A stretch of 5,294 nt of DNA from DASPFV01 sp035620975 (GTDB lineage Bacteria > Acidobacteriota > Vicinamibacteria > Vicinamibacterales > 2-12-FULL-66-21): positions 1 to 5,294 of the forward strand of contig DASPFV010000177.1 of NCBI GenBank assembly GCA_035620975.1, in the 5' to 3' direction. This document shows positions 1 through 5,287 of this stretch, in pieces. Position numbers and translations under genes: made by a program. How positions within the stretch are numbered: position 1 is the first letter of the stretch; each line of letters begins with the position of its first letter. The notes under the pieces were generated by a model. It was given only the letters and a program-made list of their open reading frames with translations, did not search any database and had not been told where the DNA came from.

Positions 1-320
1 GCGGCTACCACGGACAGCTTCAGAACGCGGTGGAATCCCTTCAGAACGATGTTCTGAACCCCGGCTCGCAGTACCACGAGATGACGGCCATCCTCGACAA
101 GATCGCGGCCGGCGAGCTGCTCGGACGCCGGCAGGACATGCTCTCAAACCAGCTCCTGTCGCACGCCCTCGAGCAGTTGCTCGCACGCGGCAAGCGGCTG
201 CGCGACACGGAAGCGGCCACCATCAACATGCAGCTCGTCACGTGGCGCGATGCGCGTGCCGCGAACGAGGCCTTCGCCGCCGGCACTGGCGACGCGCTTC
301 GGACGTGGCGTCAGCCGTAG
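1..320 (+). CDS. VirB5/TrbJ-like conjugal transfer protein, first tandem copy (5' end outside window)
   Basis: The open frame runs in from the left edge (first full codon at position 3) to a TAG at 318-320. Only the C-terminal 105 or so residues are visible, so any signal peptide is off-window. A GTG at position 30 could be read as a start, but the frame is open upstream of it and the matching paralogue continues there, so it is more likely an internal Val codon. The visible part is helical and Leu/Gln-rich, and it ends in AGTGDALRTWRQP. From the LDKI motif to the end it aligns without gaps to the protein encoded at 348-1130, with about 50 of 76 residues identical by hand count. By that homology it should be a periplasmic VirB5/TrbJ-type minor pilus or adhesin component of the T4SS. 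The family call depends on the downstream copy, which keeps the more diagnostic N-terminus. Confidence 0.72.
   Translation, partial: GYHGQLQNAVESLQNDVLNPGSQYHEMTAILDKIAAGELLGRRQDMLSNQLLSHALEQLLARGKRLRDTEAATINMQLVTWRDARAANEAFAAGTGDALRTWRQP
18..58. repeat. direct and inverted repeat within the first virB5-like gene
   Basis: CTTCAGAACG occurs at 18-27 and 39-48. TTCAGAAC (40-47) is followed after 3 nt by its perfect inverse GTTCTGAA (51-58). It lies in coding sequence for LQNAVESLQNDVLN, so the direct copies partly reflect the repeated LQN helix residues. Confidence 0.45.
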
Positions 321-347
321 TCATCGTTCCAGGGATGGAGGACGACC

Positions 348-1130
348 ATGCGACGACTTCTTCTTGCGCTCATCGCCGTCGCCTTCGCCGCACAACCAGC
401 GCGTGCGCAGTTGTCGGTGTATGACCCGGCGAACACTGCCCGGAACACCATCTCCGCCATCTACCAGCAGTACCTGCTCGAAACAGAACGGGCGCAGCAT
501 GCGAAGCTCTGGGCGATGGCACGGCGCCTCAGCGCCTTTGCCGATCTCCGCCGCTACGCCCTTCTGGACGTGCCCCGCTGGCGCACACACGGAGGTGACT
601 TCCTCTACGCCAACGGCATCAACGACGCGCTGATCTTCGGGGATCCGCGCGGGGCGGCGTACCTCGCCGTGAGTCACCCAGTGCTGAACGCACGGACCGC
701 TCTCGGACGGCTCACGCCGACGGCGCAGCGGGCGCTGGCGAGCCGGCTGGCGACGTTGGAACTGGCCGACGCCGTGGCCATGTCAGCCATCAACGATACG
801 GGGTCGCTGCGCCTGAACGGACGTAGGCAGGAACTGCAGGCGATCGACGCGCTGGAGGCGCAGGTCATTGATCCATCGCTCGAACAGAGTGCCACCGCCG
901 TACTCGACAAGATCAGTGGATCAATTCTGCTCGGTACTCGACAGCGTCAAGCGCGCAGCCAGCTGCTGACCGCCTTCGTTGAGCAGCTCCTGGTCGACTC
1001 GAAGCGAGCGCGCGACGTCGATGCGACCGCGATCAACATGCAGCTCGTGACGTGGCGCGACAGCCGAGCCGCAAACGCCGCGTTTGTCGCCGGCACAGGG
1101 GACGCGCTGCGTACCTGGAGACAACCGTAG
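348..1130 (+). CDS. trbJ: VirB5/TrbJ-like conjugal transfer protein, second tandem copy
   Basis: This encodes 260 residues. The ATG at 348 follows a GGAGGA Shine-Dalgarno (337-342) by 5 nt. Residues 1-20 form a Sec signal peptide: RR at 2-3, a hydrophobic core at 4-15, and an A-R-A cleavage site before Gln21, so the product is exported to the periplasm. The mature protein opens with QLSVYDPANTARN. The V-Y-D-P-x-N sequence followed by long amphipathic helices is typical of TrbJ/VirB5 proteins. VirB5 members act as minor pilus components at the pilus tip and aid mating contact. The length fits the family. The last 32 residues match the upstream copy at 29 positions, which shows a tandem duplication. 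It lies 27 nt after the upstream copy and 18 nt before the VirB6-like gene. The family call is good; the specific role is inferred from the family. Confidence 0.75.
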   Translation: MRRLLLALIAVAFAAQPARAQLSVYDPANTARNTISAIYQQYLLETERAQHAKLWAMARRLSAFADLRRYALLDVPRWRTHGGDFLYANGINDALIFGDPRGAAYLAVSHPVLNARTALGRLTPTAQRALASRLATLELADAVAMSAINDTGSLRLNGRRQELQAIDALEAQVIDPSLEQSATAVLDKISGSILLGTRQRQARSQLLTAFVEQLLVDSKRARDVDATAINMQLVTWRDSRAANAAFVAGTGDALRTWRQP

Positions 1131-1148
1131 GAACGCCGGAGGCCCGTC

Positions 1149-1982
1149 GTGCAGCTCAATCTCTTGCCCACGATTCAGCAGGCGATCGCGAATCTCCTGA
1201 CAGTGTATGAGCCCGAGTTCCTGCGCTTCGGGTACAGCCTCTTCCTGTCATTCGCGACCATCCTGATCGTCTGGCAGGGGGTCAAGATGATGTTCTCGCA
1301 CGACAACCTCGGCGACTCGATGTTCGACTTCGCGAAGCTCTTGATGCTTATCTCGTTCGGCTATGCCTTCATCGCATTCTACGAGGCGCCGATTCCAGGC
1401 ATCGGGGTGTCATTCAGCAACCTCATCACGGACCAGACGGGGTACTTCCAGAGCGTCCTGGAGGCCCGTGCATTCGACAACGTCTACCGCCATTTCGACG
1501 AGCTCTCGGACCATTTTCTGCAGCCCGACGCGTGGTCGATTCTGGCCAACCTGATCTACTGGGCGATGCTGCTGCTCATTGCCTTGGCAAAGGGTCTGTC
1601 GCTCGCCGTCATCGCTTTTGGGCTCATCGCGAGCGCGGTGTGCGGACTCCTGGGTCCGATCTTCGTTCCGTTCTTCATCGTGCCGAAGCTGGAGTGGCTC
1701 TTCTGGGGCTGGTTGAAGTCGTTTATCCAGTACTCGTTTGTCCCAGTGGTCGCCATCGCGTTCCTTATGATCTTCGAGCAATTCGTCTTCCGCTATGTGA
1801 CGACGCTCCCGCCAACGATCACGTCAGCGGAGTACGGCGTTTATGGCCTTCAGGCGGTCGCCGTCGTGGTGACCTTCTGTATCGGGATCGCACTTGTCCC
1901 CTCGCTGACGAGTTCGATCTTCTCCGGGCAGGGCGGGCAGAGCATCCTCTCCTCTGTACCGCGCCTAATCCGCATGCGTTGA
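1149..1982 (+). CDS. trbL: VirB6/TrbL-family T4SS inner-membrane channel protein
   Basis: This encodes 277 residues from a GTG start at 1149, supported by GGAGG at 1138-1142 with 6 nt spacing. Hydrophobic segments lie at about 28-48, 62-80, 131-150, 150-178, 192-212 and 233-258, giving five or six membrane spans. A polar stretch at about 81-130 lies between the second and third spans. The aromatic sequence EWLFWGWLKSFIQY (182-195), just before a membrane span, resembles the conserved Trp-containing region of the TrbL/VirB6 family. The size is close to VirB6 (about 295 residues) and smaller than many TrbL proteins with long C-terminal tails. VirB6 proteins form part of the inner-membrane pore through which DNA and protein substrates pass. 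Its position between VirB5-like and VirB8-like genes agrees. The TGA stop is followed directly by the ribosome site of the next gene. Confidence 0.82.
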   Translation: MQLNLLPTIQQAIANLLTVYEPEFLRFGYSLFLSFATILIVWQGVKMMFSHDNLGDSMFDFAKLLMLISFGYAFIAFYEAPIPGIGVSFSNLITDQTGYFQSVLEARAFDNVYRHFDELSDHFLQPDAWSILANLIYWAMLLLIALAKGLSLAVIAFGLIASAVCGLLGPIFVPFFIVPKLEWLFWGWLKSFIQYSFVPVVAIAFLMIFEQFVFRYVTTLPPTITSAEYGVYGLQAVAVVVTFCIGIALVPSLTSSIFSGQGGQSILSSVPRLIRMR

Positions 1983-1993
1983 AGGAGCACTTT

Positions 1994-2170
1994 ATGCCAC
2001 GCCGCTTCCAGACGCCCGTTCCAGACCATCTGCGCGAGCCTCACGAGGTCAATGTGCCGGGCCTGTGGAACGTCTACATCCTCGGTATCGGTATTGCCAT
2101 CCTCTTGGGCCTCGTCGGCGGATCGCTGTGGATTGCGTGGCGACTTCTGGCTGCGCGCTTCTTCGAGTGA
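1994..2170 (+). CDS. small single-span membrane protein in T4SS operon, function unknown
   Basis: This encodes 58 residues. The ATG at 1994 follows GGAG (1984-1987), itself almost touching the VirB6-like stop, with 6 nt spacing. The same frame stays open far upstream inside the VirB6-like gene, but this start is fixed by the ribosome site and the gene order. Residues 1-25 are polar (PRRFQTPVPDHLREPHEV). A hydrophobic segment covers about 26-49 (YILGIGIAILLGLVGGSLWI), and a short tail ends in RLLAARFFE. There is no signal-peptidase site and no Cys, so it is not a VirB7-type lipoprotein. Its spacing (11 nt after virB6-like, 10 nt before virB8-like) suggests it is a real translated part of the operon. 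I do not recognise a family. A small accessory subunit contacting VirB6 or VirB8 in the inner membrane is a guess from position. Confidence 0.72.
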   Translation: MPRRFQTPVPDHLREPHEVNVPGLWNVYILGIGIAILLGLVGGSLWIAWRLLAARFFE

Positions 2171-2174
2171 GGGG
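2169..2174 (+). promoter_or_regulatory. ribosome binding site deciding the virB8-like start
   Basis: GAGGGG lies 6 nt before the ATG at 2181 and overlaps the stop of the 58-residue gene. An in-frame ATG at 2052 would add 43 residues (MCRACGTS...), but that stretch lies inside the upstream small gene and does not look like a VirB8 N-terminus. The 2181 start is therefore preferred. Confidence 0.7.
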
Positions 2175-2180
2175 TGCACC

Positions 2181-2891
2181 ATGGGCGCGACGACGGCCGA
2201 CCTGAATCCAAAGACGCTCGAGGGCGCGAAGCGGCAGTTCGTGGAGTTGTACGGGTCCGCGCTGGTCACGAACACGTACCTCCGAATCGCACTGTCACTG
2301 GTCTCCCTGGTCGCCGTCGGGCTGGTAGGACTCAACGTTTACACCGTATCGCGGTACTCGCAGGTCAAGCCGCTGGTCATCCGGATCGACGACGTTGGCA
2401 GGGCCGAGGCGGTGCAGTACGACGCGACGAGCTACCAGCCGCAACCGCCCGAACTCCGGTACTTCCTCACGCAGTTCATCGTGAAGCACTTCAGCCGGCT
2501 GCGCGCCACGGTTCAGCGCGAGTATCCAGACTCTCTTCTCTTCCTGGAGCCCGGCCTTGCGGACGCCACCATCGCTGAGAACGAGCAGAGCCGGGCCATT
2601 GAGACGTTCATGACCAACCCCTCCGCCGACGAAGTGGACATCGTCGTTCAGAACGTCAGCCTGACCGAGTTGGCGGAGGCGCCGCACAAGGCATCGGTGA
2701 GCTTCCAGAAGCTGCTGTACGCCCCGGGAACCCGCCAGGAGCGCGCCCGCCAGACGTTCATCGCGCAGATCGATTTCACCCTGCGGGATCGGGTGCCGAA
2801 CGAGTTCGTTCGCGTCAATCCGCTCGGCCTTCAGATCTCGTACTTCCGCGTGGATCAGGCGTTTGAGGAGGGGCAGGTCAATGGTCGCTAA
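2181..2891 (+). CDS. trbF: VirB8/TrbF-family T4SS inner-membrane protein
   Basis: This encodes 236 residues. A cytoplasmic N-terminus of about 33 residues (with KRQFVELYGS) is followed by one membrane span at about 35-57 and a periplasmic domain of roughly 180 residues. This is the standard VirB8/TrbF layout. The periplasmic domain ends with the NPLG motif (213-216) inside VRVNPLGLQISYFRVDQ, which matches the NPxG loop of VirB8/TrbF proteins known to matter for dimer contacts. The charged stretch after the membrane (VKPLVIRIDDVGRAE) also fits the first strand of the fold. VirB8 is an inner-membrane assembly factor that contacts VirB6, VirB9 and VirB10. VirB9 and VirB10 genes are not in this window. 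The 3' end overlaps the next gene by 11 nt. The family call is firm; the choice between TrbF and VirB8 naming is less so. Confidence 0.88.
   Translation: MGATTADLNPKTLEGAKRQFVELYGSALVTNTYLRIALSLVSLVAVGLVGLNVYTVSRYSQVKPLVIRIDDVGRAEAVQYDATSYQPQPPELRYFLTQFIVKHFSRLRATVQREYPDSLLFLEPGLADATIAENEQSRAIETFMTNPSADEVDIVVQNVSLTELAEAPHKASVSFQKLLYAPGTRQERARQTFIAQIDFTLRDRVPNEFVRVNPLGLQISYFRVDQAFEEGQVNGR
2865..2873 (+). promoter_or_regulatory. strong ribosome binding site inside the end of the virB8-like gene
   Basis: GAGGAGGGG lies 7 nt before the ATG at 2881. It supports that ATG over the in-frame TTG at 2863, which would start upstream of this site. The site encodes EEG (residues 229-231) of the VirB8-like protein, so one stretch serves both genes. 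Confidence 0.65.
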
Positions 2892-3171
2892 CGTTGCCTT
2901 CCTCGCGGCACTGACGACCTTCCTGGCAGTCGCCTGGCTGGCCGGCGAGCTGTCGTTCCTTGCACCTTTCAAGGCGGGCATCTTCCGCAATCACGGAGTC
3001 GCGATCGGGGTAACGATCGCGGTCCTGTTCCTGAATCTGTTCGCCGCGTACTACGGCATCGCACGCTGGCTGTTCCTCCGTGACGCCGGGCGCAAGCTCG
3101 CGCACATGGACCAGCAACTCGGGTCGCGAGATGCCGTGTTGAGCGACCTCCACAAGGAATTCAAGCCGTAG
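2881..3171 (+). CDS. small two-span membrane protein in T4SS operon, function unknown
   Basis: This encodes 96 residues. It overlaps the virB8-like gene by 11 nt, which suggests translational coupling. Two hydrophobic segments lie at about 3-22 and 39-65. They are joined by a short loop with K31 and R36 and followed by a charged tail of about 30 residues (RDAGRKLAHMDQQLG...). The basic residues after the second span suggest both termini are cytoplasmic. The size and hairpin shape recall the VirB3/TrbD class, but I do not see that family's motifs, so that is only a possibility. There is no signal peptidase site or lipobox. The position directly behind virB8-like points to an accessory inner-membrane subunit of the same apparatus (inference). 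Existence of the gene is well supported by its start signals and packing; its function is unknown. Confidence 0.72.
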   Translation: MVANVAFLAALTTFLAVAWLAGELSFLAPFKAGIFRNHGVAIGVTIAVLFLNLFAAYYGIARWLFLRDAGRKLAHMDQQLGSRDAVLSDLHKEFKP

Positions 3172-3182
3172 GAACTCACCGT

Positions 3183-4106
3183 ATGTGGCGCGACATTGAC
3201 CCTCGTGACGATGAGCGCGAACGGCCCGACCTGAGCCGAGGAAGCGCCGGACGATCCGACGACGGTGCATTGAACGCCACTGATTCCGGGGATGCGCTGA
3301 CACACGATCTGGATCTGCCACGCGGCTCCACACGCCGACCCGTGAAGGACCGCGATCGTTGGATCAATCTCCGTGAGTCCGAGGTTCGGATGCTAGCGAC
3401 GACTGGCTCATTCCGGGTCGTGGTCGCCTCCGATCTTCGGGACAGCCGCGGACGCCCCGCAAGCGCCAGGAACGGCGAGTTGAGGGGCCTTCGCGAAGCC
3501 GGTCTCGTGGAGACGAGACCCTACCTCATCGGTCGAGACCGGGCGACCCTCGTGACGCTGACGGAGCGCGGTCGTGAGCTGTTGGAGAGACATCGGAAGA
3601 CCGACCGCGATGGCGAGCCGCAGACCTTCTACGCCGGCTTCGTGAAGCCGCGAGAACTGTCGCATGACGCTCAGCTCTATCGCGCGTATGAACGGTCAGT
3701 CGAGCGGCTTAAGGAGAAGGGTGCCGTTGTCACCCGGGTCGTTCTCGACTACGAGCTGAAGCGGGACTATCAGCGATTCCTCCACGGCCTGAAGAAGGAG
3801 CGCCGCAGGGAGGAGCAGGATGCCGACCGCCAAGCCGCGGACGTCGCGGAGTGGGCTGCCAGCCGGGACCTTCCGATGATCGACGGCCACATCCATTTTC
3901 CCGACGTTCGGATCGAGTACGAGCGGCCGGACGGCGATCGGAAGGTCGAAGACATCGAGGTCGTGACGCCGCACTACCGCGGTGCCTATGCCGCGGCGAA
4001 GGGACGAACCGGCTTCAGCTCGTACCGCATCAGCACCGGGCTCGGAGGTCGCAGCGGACGGAGCGGGCGCAGCCCCGATCCTCACATCTTCGATGAATTC
4101 CTATGA
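3183..4106 (+). CDS. winged-helix protein with C-terminal PD...E-type motif, function unknown
   Basis: This encodes 307 residues. The ATG at 3183 follows a weak GGA (3171-3173) at the stop of the previous gene. Residues 1-58 are highly charged, rich in Asp, Arg and Gly, and look disordered. Residues 60-137 read as a MarR-like winged helix: INLRESEVRML, then ELRGLREAGLVE as a recognition-like helix, a wing at about 111-127, and LTERGRELLERH as the closing helix. Residues 160-225 are helical, Arg/Lys/Glu-rich and probably a coiled coil. Residues 230-283 hold FPDVRIEY and then VEDIEVVTPHY. This recalls the PD...E spacing of PD-(D/E)xK-like folds, but the usual Lys is missing from the last motif (K273 lies further on). 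The tail has three GRS repeats (289-297) and ends DPHIFDEFL. There are no membrane segments. It overlaps the next gene by 4 nt. A DNA-binding accessory protein of the mobile element, perhaps related to replication-relaxation-type proteins, is my best guess; the function is not established. Confidence 0.8.
   Translation: MWRDIDPRDDERERPDLSRGSAGRSDDGALNATDSGDALTHDLDLPRGSTRRPVKDRDRWINLRESEVRMLATTGSFRVVVASDLRDSRGRPASARNGELRGLREAGLVETRPYLIGRDRATLVTLTERGRELLERHRKTDRDGEPQTFYAGFVKPRELSHDAQLYRAYERSVERLKEKGAVVTRVVLDYELKRDYQRFLHGLKKERRREEQDADRQAADVAEWAASRDLPMIDGHIHFPDVRIEYERPDGDRKVEDIEVVTPHYRGAYAAAKGRTGFSSYRISTGLGGRSGRSGRSPDPHIFDEFL
3489..3520. repeat. adjacent palindromes inside the winged-helix gene
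   Basis: The 10-bp palindrome CTTCGCGAAG (3489-3498) is followed by GGTCTCGT (3501-3508) and its perfect inverse ACGAGACC (3513-3520) around a GGAG loop. GAGACC recurs at 3535-3540. The sequence codes for the recognition-helix to wing region, so it may be incidental. Confidence 0.35.
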
Positions 4107-5104
4107 CGCACGAGAAACGCATCGAGCGCGTCGCAGCATTTGGCTTCACGGAGCGGCAGGCCGCCTTCCTGGTTGAGGTCATGCTGCATTCCGGTTTCTT
4201 CCTGGGACGTCAGTACTGCAACTTTGCCGGAATCGTGCGAGGGCAGAAGATGGTCGACTTCCTCGACAGGCTGACGAGCCGAAGGCTCGCGAGTCCGTAT
4301 CTGTGCGGACACCGCAAGGCTCGTGTCTACCACCTCCACAACGCGTCTTTGTACGAGGCCATTGAGCAGCGAGACGTACGTTTTCGCAAGCGCATGGCGC
4401 TCGGCCGGGCGCTCGAGCGGCTAATGATCCTCGACCACGTCCTCGGACATCGGGAGTTCCGCTGGCTCGGGTCTGAGCAGGACAAGGTCGCTCACTTCCT
4501 CACGACGACGGCCCTTGACCGCGACGCGCTGCCGCGTCTGGCCTTCGGCCGCAAGCCCAACATCACGGTGCGGTACTTTCCCGACAAGCTGCCCATTGGG
4601 GTCTCCCCAGACGGCCGACGGTACGCCTTTCTCTACCTCCTGGTGAACCCGTTGCCGCATGACTTTCAAGTGTTCCTGCGTCGCCACGCGGAACTCCTAC
4701 GCGCGTTGCCGGCGTGGTCCGTCCAACTGCTGGTTCCGATCGACCAGCCCGACCCGGACGGCCGCGCGCAGCGCCTTGCCGAGCACTACGAGAGTGCGTT
4801 CAGACAGGAGCTCGCCACGCCGCTCGATCCCGTGACGGCGAACGAGTTGCGGTGGTTCTGGGAGGCAAGCACGCTTGGGACGGAAGTCGCTGAGGAGAAC
4901 CGGATGCGACGAGCGCGGCGCATCTTTGGAACGCCCCGGTTCCGAGCGCTGCGCCGTGTGTTGGAAGTCGATGGACACCGCGCTGTCGACGTCGCCGTAT
5001 CGAGGTGCTTGGCCGACGCGATCGACCGCGCACAGGGTGGGATTGAACGTCATGAGATTCGCCGCCAGTACTTTCGTCGGCCCAGCGCGGTCGGCACAGC
5101 CTGA
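4103..5104 (+). CDS. winged-helix-type accessory protein, possibly replication-relaxation-like
   Basis: This encodes 333 residues. The ATG at 4103 overlaps the previous stop as ATGA and no clear Shine-Dalgarno is seen, so translation is probably coupled to the upstream gene. Residues 14-90 look like a winged helix: FTERQAAFLVEVMLHSGFF, then GQKMVDFLDRLTSRRLAS as the recognition-like region, and KARVYHLHN as a wing strand. Residues 92-135 are helical. Residues 152-212 form a mixed domain with the motif YFPDKLPIGVSPDG (158-171), then hydrophobic strands (YAFLYLLVN, VQLLVPI) around a helix. The C-terminal third is helical and Arg-rich (MRRARRIFG at 268-276). This N-terminal winged helix followed by a PD-containing alpha/beta domain resembles replication-relaxation-type proteins of conjugative elements, though no full catalytic motif is seen. 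It has no membrane span or signal peptide, so it should be cytoplasmic. A role in DNA processing or regulation of transfer is inferred from context. Confidence 0.8.
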   Translation: MTHEKRIERVAAFGFTERQAAFLVEVMLHSGFFLGRQYCNFAGIVRGQKMVDFLDRLTSRRLASPYLCGHRKARVYHLHNASLYEAIEQRDVRFRKRMALGRALERLMILDHVLGHREFRWLGSEQDKVAHFLTTTALDRDALPRLAFGRKPNITVRYFPDKLPIGVSPDGRRYAFLYLLVNPLPHDFQVFLRRHAELLRALPAWSVQLLVPIDQPDPDGRAQRLAEHYESAFRQELATPLDPVTANELRWFWEASTLGTEVAEENRMRRARRIFGTPRFRALRRVLEVDGHRAVDVAVSRCLADAIDRAQGGIERHEIRRQYFRRPSAVGTA

Positions 5105-5112
5105 GCGCCGAG

Positions 5113-5159
5113 GGGGGGAACACAGGGGGGAACGGTGTCACGCGAGAGGTGTTCCCCCC
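5113..5159 (+). terminator. stem-loop just after the operon, possible terminator
   Basis: GGGGGGAACAC (5113-5123) pairs perfectly over 11 bp with GTGTTCCCCCC (5149-5159), leaving a 25-nt loop. It starts 8 nt after the last stop codon, a usual place for a terminator. No run of T follows, so it is not a classic intrinsic terminator. It may instead protect the 3' end or halt transcription with the help of Rho. A second G-run in the loop competes for the same arm. Confidence 0.45.
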
Positions 5160-5160
5160 T
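5124..5160 (+). repeat. alternative hairpin using a second copy of the G-run
   Basis: AGGGGGGAAC (5124-5133) pairs over 10 bp with GTTCCCCCCT (5151-5160). GGGGGGAAC occurs twice, at 5113-5121 and 5125-5133, a 12-nt direct repeat, so both copies compete for one C-rich arm. Confidence 0.5.
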
Positions 5161-5168
5161 CGCGATGA
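5138..5168 (+). repeat. third competing hairpin (CGCGAG/CTCGCG)
   Basis: CGCGAG (5141-5146) pairs with CTCGCG (5159-5164). It can be extended by TCA (5138-5140) with TGA (5166-5168) past one bulged A, and inward by GG/CC past one mismatch. It includes the C-rich arm in its loop side, so it excludes the two G-run hairpins. Confidence 0.45.
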
Positions 5169-5220
5169 GCCGACTCGCTGGTTTCGCCCTGTCCTGGTGG
5201 GCCGGCGGCGGTGAGTCGGC
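5169..5220. repeat. inverted repeat with 28-nt loop
   Basis: GCCGACTC (5169-5176) and GAGTCGGC (5213-5220) are perfect complements. With G-T pairs the stem extends to 12 bp (5169-5180 with 5209-5220). The loop contains GTCCTGGTGGGC. Its role is unknown: a second structure of the transcript end or a protein-binding site on the element are both possible. Confidence 0.5.
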
Positions 5221-5264
5221 AGCGGGTAAGCCATTGTCACGCACGCGCTTGCCGCTGTCGCGAA

Positions 5265-5287
5265 CGGGCGGCGCTTTATGCCGCCCG
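5265..5287. repeat. GC-rich hairpin near right edge
   Basis: CGGGCGGC (5265-5272) pairs with GCCGCCCG (5280-5287) around the 7-nt loop GCTTTAT. The stem is perfect over 8 bp. No T-run follows before the window ends. It could be a terminator part or a REP-like element; the window stops too soon to tell. Confidence 0.5.

Noticed and set aside
1532..1993. Upstream part of a long open frame that ends with the 58-residue small gene
   Set aside because: It overlaps the VirB6-like gene in another frame and its translation is Arg/Pro-rich with no family features. Only the part from the ATG at 1994, with its own ribosome site, looks real.
2052..2180. 43-residue N-terminal extension of the VirB8-like protein
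   Set aside because: It lies within the small upstream gene, starts with an atypical Cys/Ser-rich sequence, and the ATG at 2181 has a well-spaced ribosome site and a normal VirB8 N-terminus.
2295..2990. Minus-strand open frame of 231 codons opposite the VirB8-like gene
   Set aside because: It is antisense to a well-supported gene, is rich in Arg, Val and Leu as expected of a GC-rich shadow frame, and shows no recognisable motif or ribosome site.
4800..5244. Minus-strand frames spanning the end of the last gene and the tail
   Set aside because: Composition is Arg/Pro/Ser low-complexity, and they cross the hairpin-rich non-coding region and the end of a better-supported plus-strand gene.
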